Below the pieces are notes generated by a model. It did not search any database and was not told where the DNA came from. It saw only the letters and a program-made list of their open reading frames with translations. From Gemmatimonadota bacterium (lineage in GTDB: Bacteria; Gemmatimonadota; Gemmatimonadetes; Gemmatimonadales; GWC2-71-9), in NCBI GenBank assembly GCA_017889745.1, contig JAGGAG010000146.1, positions 1 through 6,284 of the forward strand: 6,284 nucleotides of DNA. The letters are read 5' to 3'. The position numbers were made by a program, and so were the translations under genes. Positions 1-6,270 of this stretch are shown here, one piece after another (the first letter of the stretch is position 1; each line of letters starts with the position of its first letter).

Positions 1-410
1 TTCTGCCAGTTGGTGAACGAGAACGCGCCGATGATCGCCGCCGCCGCCGCACCGGGCAGTCGCACCCGGTCCCCGCCGCCTTCTGCGCCCTGCGCGCCCT
101 TCAACGACTCGTGCACCACGAGAAACCACATCCCCGCCGCCGTCGCGCTGAACGACGCACTCAGCAGGTTTGTCCGGTACGCCCAGGCGCCGATCGGCAG
201 CAGTGTGGCCCAGACGTGACCCATCAGCACGAAGAGCGGGGTGCCCGGCGGATGCGGAATGCCCAGGATCTTCGTGGCCGCGATGAATTCCCCGGCGTCC
301 CAGAAGGTCACCGTCGGCGCCAGGCTCACGAGGTAACCGGTCAGCACGATGAGGAAGACGATCAGCGCCGCGCGGTAGGGCGGCCGTTCCCGCGGTCCGG
401 TCGCGTTCAT
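1..410 (-). CDS. DUF2723 family multi-pass membrane protein (N-terminal 136 residues, cut by window edge)
   Basis: The frame is open from ATG at 410 to base 1 with no stop, so only the N-terminus is present. After a short basic cytoplasmic start comes a hydrophobic segment (about residues 13-31), then a first loop with TVTFWDAGEF (33-42; acidic residues D38 and E41) and IPHPPGTPLF (51-60). Further hydrophobic stretches lie at about 57-76, 80-100 and 119-133. This loop pattern is typical of DUF2723 proteins, which are related to the eukaryotic TMEM260 protein O-mannosyltransferases and resemble GT-C glycosyltransferases, where an acidic residue in the first extracytoplasmic loop is usually catalytic. 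A role in transferring sugar from a lipid-linked donor at the membrane is therefore likely but inferred, and the acceptor is unknown. The ATG overlaps the folP stop as ATGA and has no clear Shine-Dalgarno sequence, so translation probably depends on coupling to folP. Full members of the family are much longer. Confidence 0.82.
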   Translation of the reverse strand, partial: MNATGPRERPPYRAALIVFLIVLTGYLVSLAPTVTFWDAGEFIAATKILGIPHPPGTPLFVLMGHVWATLLPIGAWAYRTNLLSASFSATAAGMWFLVVHESLKGAQGAEGGGDRVRLPGAAAAAIIGAFSFTNWQ

Positions 411-1588
411 TCGCTCAGTCGGGTATCGAGGGCGTGCGCCACGGCGAGGGCCTCGCGCGCGCGGCGGACGTTGTGCACCCGGAAGACGCGGGCCCCGCGT
501 TCCCACGCGAGCGCGCAGGCCGCCGCGCTGGCGGTGTCGCGCGCCTCCGCGGGCAGGCCGGTGGCGTCTCCCAGGAATCGCTTGCGCGACGGGCCCACGT
601 ACAAGGGACGATCGAGGCACTGAAAGGCATCGAGCGCGTCGAGCAGCGCCAGGCTCTGCCCCGGTGTCTTGCCGAAGCCAAGGCCCGGGTCCACCGCCAC
701 GGCAGCGGGCGCGATGCCGGCCTCCGTCGCCCGTCGCATGCCGGCCCGCAGCTCCGCGATGACCGTCCCCACGAGGTCGTCCCCGTACTCGACATGGGCA
801 TAGCTCGCGAGTTCGAGGTTGGTACCGCGCGAGTGCATCAGCACGAGCCCGGCACCCGCCCGGGCCACCACGTCACCCATCGCCCCGTCGAGGCGCAGGC
901 CGGCAACGTCGTTCACTACGGCGGCGCCGGCAGCGAGCGCGGCCCGCGCCACGCCGGCCTTGACGGTGTCGATCGAAAGGGGCGTATCCTCGAGCTCGCG
1001 CGCGAGGAGTTCCACGACCGGGATCGTCCGCCGCAGTTCTTCCTCGAGCGGCACCTCCGCCGTGCGCCCGGGCCTCGTCGACTCCCCGCCGACATCGAGC
1101 ATCCCCGCCCCGTCGCGAACCAGTTCCGCCGCGCGGGCCAGGACCGCCGCTGCATCACGCAGCTGGCCCCCGTCGCTGAAGCTGTCGGGCGTCACGTTGA
1201 GGATGCCGACGATGAGCGGCCGGTCGAGCGCGACCGGTCCGCGTGCCGTCTGCCACCGTACCGGGATGTCCGCCGGCAGCGCCAGGCCGATGCGGGTCGC
1301 GAGTTCCTGCAGGGGCTCCGGCACGAACCACGGCCGCGCCAGCGCGCCCAGGCGCGCGCGCGACCCGGAGATCACCGCCCACCCCGGGCCGGTGATGACA
1401 TCGAGCCCATGGCTGCCGCCGAACACGACGAGGGCCTGGAGGGTGTCATCCCCCAGGCCCGTACAGCGAACGGCGAGCGGCGTGACGCCGCCCGCCGTCG
1501 TGGTTGCCGTGCCGGCATCCCAGCCCCGCGCGCGCAGCTCGTCGAGCAGCGCGGCCGGACTTCGGAGTGTCAGCGGTGTGACATTCAC
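407..1588 (-). CDS. folP: Dihydropteroate synthase with N-terminal extension
   Basis: FolP condenses 6-hydroxymethyl-dihydropterin pyrophosphate with p-aminobenzoate to give 7,8-dihydropteroate in cytoplasmic folate synthesis; it is the sulfonamide target. The 393-residue product carries the family signatures in order: LIVGILNVTPDSFSDGG (125-141), MLDVGGESTRPG (163-174), PLSIDT (203-208), VVNDVAG (224-230), LMHSRG (250-255), VDPGLGFGKT (299-308), GPSRKRFLG (332-340) and the phosphate-binding RVHNV (370-374). In the last motif N replaces the more common D, while R370 and H372 are kept. The TIM-barrel domain occupies about 122-393. Residues 1-121 are an extra region not found in the roughly 280-residue E. 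coli enzyme. The start is GTG at 1588, overlapping the ftsH TGA as GTGA; upstream in-frame sequence lies inside ftsH, and no in-frame ATG precedes the extension. No strong ribosome binding site is visible, which fits coupling to ftsH. The function is secure; the start is probable. Confidence 0.95.
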   Translation of the reverse strand: MNVTPLTLRSPAALLDELRARGWDAGTATTTAGGVTPLAVRCTGLGDDTLQALVVFGGSHGLDVITGPGWAVISGSRARLGALARPWFVPEPLQELATRIGLALPADIPVRWQTARGPVALDRPLIVGILNVTPDSFSDGGQLRDAAAVLARAAELVRDGAGMLDVGGESTRPGRTAEVPLEEELRRTIPVVELLARELEDTPLSIDTVKAGVARAALAAGAAVVNDVAGLRLDGAMGDVVARAGAGLVLMHSRGTNLELASYAHVEYGDDLVGTVIAELRAGMRRATEAGIAPAAVAVDPGLGFGKTPGQSLALLDALDAFQCLDRPLYVGPSRKRFLGDATGLPAEARDTASAAACALAWERGARVFRVHNVRRAREALAVAHALDTRLSE

Positions 1589-3570
1589 GCGCCCGCTGGC
1601 TCGGCCGGTGGCGCGCCAAGCACGGGGGTGGCCCGGACGGATGGCGCCGAGGCCCTCGCGGGTGCCACCGGCGCGGGCGCCAGCGGCGGTACCACCGGCG
1701 GACGCGGCGGCAGCGGCTCGCCCCGCAGCAGCAGGTCCAGGTCCTCGCGGTCGACCGTCTCGCGATCGAGCAGCGTCAGGGCGATGCGGTCGAGCAGCTC
1801 GCGATTGTCGTTGAGGATCTTTCGCGCCTTGTCGAACGCCTCGTCCAGGAACCGCTTGACCTCGTCGTCCACGATCTCGGCGGTGCGCTCGGAAACGGCG
1901 CGGCGCTGCGACATCTCGCGGCCGAGGAAGATCTCGTGCTCCTGGTCGCCCACCGCCATCATGCCAACCCGCTCGCTCATGCCGAACATCGTCACCATGC
2001 GCCGTGCGGTGTCGGTGGCCTGCTGGATGTCGCTGCCCGCGCCGGTGGTGATCTTGTCCGGGCCAAACACCAGTTCCTCGGCCACGCGGCCGCCGAAGCT
2101 GATCGCCAGGCGCCCGATGAGCCACTCCTTCGTCTGGCCGTAGCGGTCCTTGTCGGGCAGCGACATCATGAGCCCGAGCGCGCGGCCGCGCGGCACGATG
2201 GTGACCTTGTGGATCGGGTCGGACCCCGGCGTCATCAGCGACACCACCGAGTGACCGGCCTCGTGGTACGCGGTGAGCTTGCGCTCGTCCTCGCTCAACA
2301 CGAGGCTCTTCCGCTCGACGCCCAGCATCACCTTGTCCTTCGCTTCCTCGAAGTCGCTCATGTCCACGAGCGTCTTGTTGTTGCGCGCCGCCAGCAGCGC
2401 GGCCTCGTTGACCAGGTTGGCGAGATCGGCGCCCGCCATGCCCGGCGTGCCCTTCGCGATCGTGGCGAGGTCCACACCGGCGCCCAGCGGGATCTTGCGC
2501 GTGTGCACCCGGAGGATGCCCTCGCGTCCGCGCACGTCGGGCGAGTCGACCACGATCTGGCGGTCGAACCGTCCCGGGCGCAGCAGCGCCGGGTCGAGGA
2601 CGTCGGGACGGTTGGTCGCGGCGATCAGGATGACGCCGTCGTTCGACTCGAAGCCGTCCATTTCCACCAGCAGCTGGTTGAGCGTCTGCTCCCGCTCGTC
2701 GTGCCCGCCGCCCAGGCCGGCGCCGCGGTGACGGCCGACCGCGTCGATTTCATCGATGAAGATGATGCACGGCGCGTGCGCCTTGCCCTGCTCGAAGAGG
2801 TCGCGAACGCGGCTCGCGCCGACGCCCACGAACATCTCGACGAAGTCGGAACCCGACATCGAGAAGAACGGACGTCCCGCCTCGCCGGCCACCGCCTTCG
2901 CCAGCAACGTCTTGCCCGTACCCGGGGGGCCCACCAGCAGCGCGCCCTTGGGCAGGCGCCCGCCCAGCCGCGTGAACTTCTGCGGATCCTTGAGGAACTC
3001 GATGATCTCCTGCAGTTCGGTCTTGGCCTCGTCGCAGCCCGCCACGTCGGCGAACGTCAGCTTCGGCGTGTCCCCGGTGAGCAGCTTCGCCTTCGACTTC
3101 CCGAACGCGAACGCGCGGCTGCCGCCGGCCTGCAGCTGGCGCAGGAGGAAGAACCAGAGCCCGAACATCACGATCCATGGCAGCAGGTTGATCAGCACGG
3201 CGCTGAAGCCGGCCTTGGGCTCGCGCGCGGTGATCGGCACGCCGGCATCCTCGACCCGCTTCATGAACTGCTCGCTGTTCGCGATCGGCAGCAGCACCGT
3301 GAAGCTCTTGGCGCTCCGGCCATCCTGCGTCACCGCGCTCTTGAAGTCGCCCTCGACGCGCTTGCCATCGAACACCTCGACGCGCGCGATGTTGCCGCGC
3401 TCGAGCTCGTGGCTGAATTCACTGTAGGAAAATTCCGCCGTGGGACTGCGCTGGCGGCTCATCATCTGGAACAGCGCAAGCGCCAGCAGGCCCACGAGGA
3501 GCCACAGCGCCAGGTTCTTGCCCATGTTCCCCCAACTCGGCCGGGGGGGACGCGGCATGCGTTCAGCCAT
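1585..3570 (-). CDS. ftsH: ATP-dependent zinc metalloprotease FtsH
   Basis: FtsH is a membrane-anchored AAA+ protease, active as a hexamer, that extracts and degrades misfolded membrane proteins and short-lived regulators. The 661-residue product has TM1 (about 19-35), an extracytoplasmic domain (36-121) and TM2 (about 122-143). The AAA module follows, with Walker A GPPGTGKT (214-221), pore loop MFVG (246-249), Walker B IIFIDEID (269-276) and the second region of homology near 318-337 with arginine fingers R331 and R334. The peptidase domain has HEAGH (436-440), with D514 in GAGSDIQQAT as the expected third zinc ligand. All key residues are present. The C-terminus from about 615 is a proline- and alanine-rich, probably disordered tail. 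The start is ATG at 3570 with only a weak purine-rich GAAAG upstream. ATG codons at residue 5 and at residue 16 (base 3525, preceded by GGGGGAAC just before TM1) are alternatives that would not change the domains. ftsH sits 357 bp downstream of hpt and overlaps folP by 4 bp. Confidence 0.98.
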   Translation of the reverse strand: MAERMPRPPRPSWGNMGKNLALWLLVGLLALALFQMMSRQRSPTAEFSYSEFSHELERGNIARVEVFDGKRVEGDFKSAVTQDGRSAKSFTVLLPIANSEQFMKRVEDAGVPITAREPKAGFSAVLINLLPWIVMFGLWFFLLRQLQAGGSRAFAFGKSKAKLLTGDTPKLTFADVAGCDEAKTELQEIIEFLKDPQKFTRLGGRLPKGALLVGPPGTGKTLLAKAVAGEAGRPFFSMSGSDFVEMFVGVGASRVRDLFEQGKAHAPCIIFIDEIDAVGRHRGAGLGGGHDEREQTLNQLLVEMDGFESNDGVILIAATNRPDVLDPALLRPGRFDRQIVVDSPDVRGREGILRVHTRKIPLGAGVDLATIAKGTPGMAGADLANLVNEAALLAARNNKTLVDMSDFEEAKDKVMLGVERKSLVLSEDERKLTAYHEAGHSVVSLMTPGSDPIHKVTIVPRGRALGLMMSLPDKDRYGQTKEWLIGRLAISFGGRVAEELVFGPDKITTGAGSDIQQATDTARRMVTMFGMSERVGMMAVGDQEHEIFLGREMSQRRAVSERTAEIVDDEVKRFLDEAFDKARKILNDNRELLDRIALTLLDRETVDREDLDLLLRGEPLPPRPPVVPPLAPAPVAPARASAPSVRATPVLGAPPAEPAGA

Positions 3571-3672
3571 CTATTGCTTTCAGGTCCACCAAGAACGGGT
3601 GACGAAAACCGGCAGACCGCCAGGAAGACGCGATCGCCCGATATCTACATCCTACCCGCCGATGCCTCACCC

Positions 3673-3718
3673 GGCTCCGCAACCCCGAATCGCTGCCCGG
3701 CTGACATGCTGCGGAGCC
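3673..3718 (-). repeat. Inverted repeat in ftsH leader (9-bp perfect arms)
   Basis: The arms ggctccgca (3673-3681) and tgcggagcc (3710-3718) are perfect reverse complements separated by 28 nt. On the minus-strand RNA the stem can be extended inward by one G-U and one C-G pair. There is no following U-tract, so it does not look like an intrinsic terminator. It lies about 100-150 nt upstream of the ftsH start. A structural or regulatory role is possible but unproven. Confidence 0.45.
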
Positions 3719-3787
3719 CGCGCCCTGTCCGGCGCCTGCCATATCGACGGTACTCACGTGCATCAGGTACTGCAGTGCATGACCGGT

Positions 3788-3815
3788 GCCGAACTGCCAA
3801 CTCAATGCAGTCGGC
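3788..3815 (-). repeat. Hairpin in ftsH leader (9-bp stem, one bulge)
   Basis: The arms gccgaactgc (3788-3797) and gcagtcggc (3807-3815) pair over 9 bp with a single bulged base and a 9-nt loop. It lies about 50 nt downstream of the candidate promoter, so it would be near the 5' end of an ftsH leader transcript. No U-tract follows on the minus strand, which argues against a simple terminator. Confidence 0.45.
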
Positions 3816-3863
3816 CGACATGCCCGTCGCAAGGCCCAACCTGAAGCGCCTAGCGAACTTGGA

Positions 3864-3892
3864 ATCATAGATCGATCCGGTGGAGTGGGCAA
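3864..3892 (-). promoter_or_regulatory. Candidate sigma70-type promoter for ftsH-folP-DUF2723
   Basis: On the minus strand, TTGCCC (3892-3887; four of six matches to the -35 consensus) is followed after exactly 17 nt by TATGAT (3869-3864; five of six matches to the -10 consensus). Transcription would start near 3857, giving ftsH a leader of roughly 290 nt. It sits just after the hpt stop and at the head of the only large gap, which is where a promoter would be expected. One such match can arise by chance. Confidence 0.45.
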
Positions 3893-3921
3893 CCGAGCCA
3901 CTGCGGGCGACCGAAGCCCGC
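3885..3921 (-). terminator. Tandem GC-rich hairpins just after hpt (weak terminator candidate)
   Basis: Seven bases after the hpt stop, the minus-strand RNA can form GCGGGC-TTCGGTC-GCCCGC (6-bp stem, 3921-3903), followed by a second short hairpin, GTGGC paired with GCCCAC with one bulge (3901-3885). Neither is followed by a U-tract, so efficient intrinsic termination is doubtful. They could slow RNA polymerase or protect the hpt 3' end. The second hairpin overlaps the -35 element of the candidate promoter. Confidence 0.3.
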
Positions 3922-3927
3922 CAGCTG

Positions 3928-4479
3928 TCATCCCAGATCAGCGATGAACGGCAGGTGGCGATAGTTCTCCGCGTGGTCCAGCCCGTACCCGACGATGAAG
4001 GCCGGCGGACATTCGAACCCGACGAACCGGACCTCCGGAAGGGGTGGCGCGAGCTTCTTGTGGAGCAGTGCGCAGACCGCCAGGCTGGCCGGCTGGCGGG
4101 CGCTGAGCAGCGACAGGAGGCGCTGCAGCGTCCTTCCCGTGTCGATGATGTCCTCCACCACAATCACGTGCTTTCCCGCCAGGTCGGTGGCCGGGTCGTA
4201 GAGCAGCCGCACGTTGCCGCTGGACGTCGTGTCCTTGCCGTACGAGCTGACCACGATGAAATCCACCTGCAGCGGCCGCTCGATGGCCCGGGCCAGGTCG
4301 CCCATGAAGACGAAGCTCCCCTTGAGGAGGCCGAGCAGGAGGAGGTCGCCGTCCGGATAGGCCGCGGTGATCTCCCGTCCCATCTCCCGCACGCGATGGG
4401 CAATCGTCCCCTCATCGAAGACGATCCGCTTGATGGCAACGCCCCCGGTGCGCCGCAGCGCGTCAGGCGGAATGGACAT
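3928..4479 (-). CDS. hpt: Hypoxanthine phosphoribosyltransferase
   Basis: Hpt is a cytoplasmic purine-salvage enzyme that joins hypoxanthine (and often guanine) to PRPP, giving IMP or GMP. The 183-residue product matches the usual bacterial length. It shows LLKGSFVFMGDL (51-62), the flexible loop region VVSSYGKDTTSSGNVRLL (76-93), the PRPP-binding motif VVEDIIDTGRTL (107-118) with acidic pair E109-D110 and likely catalytic base D113, the base-contacting lysine region LLHKK (139-143), and the C-terminal FVGFECPPAFIVGYGLDHAE (152-171). The start at ATG 4479 is preceded by AGGAG at a 10-nt spacing. The frame stays open further upstream, but only by running antisense-free through the tilS 3' end, where the translation is not family-like. 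It follows tilS by 35 bp; the tilS-hpt-ftsH order is also seen in Bacillus and relatives. Confidence 0.96.
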   Translation of the reverse strand: MSIPPDALRRTGGVAIKRIVFDEGTIAHRVREMGREITAAYPDGDLLLLGLLKGSFVFMGDLARAIERPLQVDFIVVSSYGKDTTSSGNVRLLYDPATDLAGKHVIVVEDIIDTGRTLQRLLSLLSARQPASLAVCALLHKKLAPPLPEVRFVGFECPPAFIVGYGLDHAENYRHLPFIADLG

Positions 4480-4489
4480 GGATCGTCGG

Positions 4490-4494
4490 CTCCT
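4490..4494 (-). promoter_or_regulatory. Shine-Dalgarno sequence of hpt
   Basis: The minus strand reads AGGAG ten bases before the ATG at 4479. It is the clearest ribosome binding site in the window and fixes the hpt start, in contrast to folP and the DUF2723 gene, which seem to rely on overlap with the gene before. Confidence 0.75.
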
Positions 4495-4514
4495 GGGGTG
4501 AGCGCCGGCCCGGT

Positions 4515-5897
4515 TCAGGACGGCTCGAAGATCAACTGAACGGCCTCGCGGTCCATCGCCGGTACCGCCGCCGCCGAGCGGCACACACCCGGCAGCCAGA
4601 TGACCTCGGTGCCGCGCCGCACCACCGGCCAGCCGCGGCGCCGGCTCACCGGCACGTGCGCCTCCTGCAGCAGGCGCACCAGCGGGCGGCGCCCCGAGAA
4701 TCCGAGTGGCTGCAGCCGCTCGCCCGATACCGGCGCGCCCACTGAGAGGGCACCGGGCGTGACCCAGGTAACGAGCCCGCCCCGCACCACCTCGCCCGCG
4801 GTCGCCCGGCGCCAGCGGATCTGCCAGCCCTGCCACACCAGCCGCCCCAGGTCGCCATCGAGCTGCACCGGCGCCTGGGTCACGCCGAGCGGGCGCTCCA
4901 GCACCAGCCGCCCGAACGAGAACTCCGCCTCCCAGCCGTGCCCCATCTCGGCCCGCCGTCCGCTCGCACCCGCCCGCACCAGTGCCAGGGCCCGGCGCAC
5001 GGCGTGCTGCGAGAGGCGCGCGCCAACCCGGCGTCCGAACGTCGCCAGCAGCTGGCGGGCGAGGGGGGTGTCATTCGAGAACCAGGGAAAGGCCGCGACC
5101 GAGGCGGGATCACCTTCCATCAGGTCGAGCCCCGGCAGCTGGTTGAGCAGCTGCTCCCACGCGGTGCGGTGATCACGCGCCTGCTCTGCCACGTCGAGCA
5201 ACCGTTCGTCCACGTCGGGCAGGCGGGTGCGCAAGCGGGGAATCAGGTCGCGCCGGATCCAGCTGCGCAGGTGCGCCGGGTTCTCATTGGCGGGGTCGTC
5301 CCAGTACTCCAGGCCGAGTTCGTCCACCACGCTCGCGAGGCTGCTCCCGGAGAACTGCAGCACCGGCCGCACCACGTCGACCCGCCGCGCCGGCTCCATG
5401 CCTGCGAGCCCCGCCGGTCCTGATCCCCGCAGCGCCCGCATCAGCACCGTCTCCACCTGGTCGTCGGCATGATGTGCCGTGAGAATGCCGCGCGCCGCCA
5501 CGCTCCGCGCCATGCTGCGCAGCGCCTGGTAGCGCCCGCGCCGCGCCGCCGTCTCCGTGCTGTCGGCATCGAGCCGCAGCGACTCCGAGCGGAACTCGAG
5601 GCCCAGGCGCTCGGCGTGCCGGCGCACGAGCGCCGCGACCGAGGCACTGTCCGGGTGAATGCCGTGGTCCACGTGACCGACGATGGGGATGATACCGTGC
5701 GCCGGGCCGATCTCCGCCGCGAGCTGCAGCAGGGCCACGGAATCGAGGCCGCCCGACACCGCCACGAGCCAGTGGCCCGGCTCGAGTCGCAACGCCGTCA
5801 CCGCGGTGGCGAACTGCTCCCGTGTTTCGGCCGCGGTGAGGCGCGGCTCGGGCTGGACCAGGGGCCTAGTGGGCAGGTCCGGGTGCCTGCTCGGCAT
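4515..5897 (-). CDS. tilS: tRNA(Ile)-lysidine synthetase
   Basis: TilS attaches lysine to C34 of the CAU-anticodon tRNA-Ile using ATP, switching its reading from AUG to AUA; it is normally essential. The 460-residue protein has an N-type ATP pyrophosphatase domain with PP-loop SGGLDS (48-53), HVDHGIHPDS (75-84), AHHADDQVETVLMR (141-154) and RPVL (177-180). Next comes DDPANEN (200-206), followed by an IRRDLIPRLR helix (214-223). The C-terminal TilS domain (about 390-445) contains GERLQPLGFSGRRPLVRLLQ (392-411) and VIWLPGVCRS (432-441). The ATG at 5897 is the only ATG ahead of the PP-loop and lies inside apaG, giving a 32-bp overlap. It has no clear ribosome binding site, and a GTG at residue 33 (base 5801) would leave little before the PP-loop domain, so the exact start is uncertain. 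The protein family is certain from the motifs. Confidence 0.95.
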   Translation of the reverse strand: MPSRHPDLPTRPLVQPEPRLTAAETREQFATAVTALRLEPGHWLVAVSGGLDSVALLQLAAEIGPAHGIIPIVGHVDHGIHPDSASVAALVRRHAERLGLEFRSESLRLDADSTETAARRGRYQALRSMARSVAARGILTAHHADDQVETVLMRALRGSGPAGLAGMEPARRVDVVRPVLQFSGSSLASVVDELGLEYWDDPANENPAHLRSWIRRDLIPRLRTRLPDVDERLLDVAEQARDHRTAWEQLLNQLPGLDLMEGDPASVAAFPWFSNDTPLARQLLATFGRRVGARLSQHAVRRALALVRAGASGRRAEMGHGWEAEFSFGRLVLERPLGVTQAPVQLDGDLGRLVWQGWQIRWRRATAGEVVRGGLVTWVTPGALSVGAPVSGERLQPLGFSGRRPLVRLLQEAHVPVSRRRGWPVVRRGTEVIWLPGVCRSAAAVPAMDREAVQLIFEPS

Positions 5898-6270
5898 CGA
5901 GGATGAATCGGGGGATGAGTGCGTCGAACGACGTGCCGTCGGCGCGCACGAAACGATACGACCCTTCCATGTGGCCGCTGCCCGACTGCAGCACGCAGAA
6001 ACTCTGGTACTCGTGCACCTTGCCGGGGGAGATCACCGGCTGTTCCCCCACCACCCCCTCGCCCTCGACCTCCGTGTCGCGCCCGACCGAGTCGTGGATG
6101 TGCCAGTGGCGGCTCACCAGTTGCGAGGCCTGCTGGCCCACGTTCTCGATGCGCACCCGGTAAGCGAACACGAAGTGCCGCTGGGACGGCCGCGACTGTT
6201 CGGCCAGGTACTCCGGCCGAACCGTGATCCGGATCCCCTCGGTCTGGCGGTAGAAGAACGACGGCGGCAT
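5866..6270 (-). CDS. apaG: ApaG family protein (ApaG/DUF525 domain)
   Basis: The 134-residue product is a single ApaG domain, a small fibronectin-III-like beta-sandwich; E. coli ApaG is about 125 residues. Typical features are IRITVRPEYL (13-22), FVFAYRVRIENVG (33-45), LVSRHWHIHDSVG (51-63), the glycine-rich EGEGVVGEQPVISPG (69-83) and GHMEGSYRFV (99-108) followed by FDALIPRFIL (115-124). The biochemical role of ApaG is not settled; binding of nucleotide-type pyrophosphate ligands has been suggested from the GxGxxG-like loop, and its association with cobalt/magnesium resistance comes from enteric bacteria. ATG at 6270 is the natural start, but only 14 bp of upstream sequence are present, with no Shine-Dalgarno sequence, so the promoter and any gene before it are outside the window. 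Its 3' end overlaps tilS, indicating co-transcription. Confidence 0.93.
   Translation of the reverse strand: MPPSFFYRQTEGIRITVRPEYLAEQSRPSQRHFVFAYRVRIENVGQQASQLVSRHWHIHDSVGRDTEVEGEGVVGEQPVISPGKVHEYQSFCVLQSGSGHMEGSYRFVRADGTSFDALIPRFILDAEQAPGPAH

Larger units (their letters stand above)
3571..3927 (-). other. Non-coding gap between hpt and ftsH, candidate long ftsH leader
   Basis: This 357-bp stretch is the only sizeable gap in an otherwise overlapping or tightly packed gene block. No recognisable protein, tRNA or rRNA was found in it on either strand. On the minus strand it holds a sigma70-like promoter candidate close to hpt and at least three inverted repeats between hpt and ftsH. Its base composition by eye is less GC-rich at codon-like third positions than the genes on either side. 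The simplest reading is a promoter region plus a leader of about 290 nt for ftsH. Whether the leader folds into a regulatory RNA is inference. Confidence 0.5.

Noticed and set aside
1589..2125. Upstream extension of the folP frame to a 572-codon form
   Set aside because: The extra 179 codons lie inside ftsH in another frame and give Arg/Gly-rich non-protein-like sequence. The GTG at 1588 next to the ftsH stop is the sensible start.
434..2143. 569-codon plus-strand open frame opposite folP and the ftsH 3' end
   Set aside because: It is fully antisense to two genes with intact motifs. Its translation is rich in Arg, Ala, Gly and His with no recognisable domain, as expected of an antisense frame in high-GC DNA.
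3749..3771. Direct repeat ggtact (3749-3754 and 3766-3771) with 17-bp spacing in the hpt-ftsH gap
   Set aside because: Six-base repeats are too short to separate from chance, and no known regulator site matches. Noted only as a possible operator pair if conserved in relatives.
1936..3870. 644-codon plus-strand open frame opposite ftsH
   Set aside because: It mirrors the ftsH codons, and its sequence is low-complexity in His, Arg, Ala and Glu with no family features. A long antisense frame is common opposite strongly GC3-biased genes.
3880..4539. 219-codon plus-strand open frame opposite hpt
   Set aside because: It is antisense to a confident gene and shows no domain or ribosome binding site.
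4480..4836. Upstream extension of the hpt frame to a 302-codon form
   Set aside because: The extra 119 codons overlap tilS and are not family-like, whereas the ATG at 4479 has a good AGGAG and gives a normal-length enzyme.
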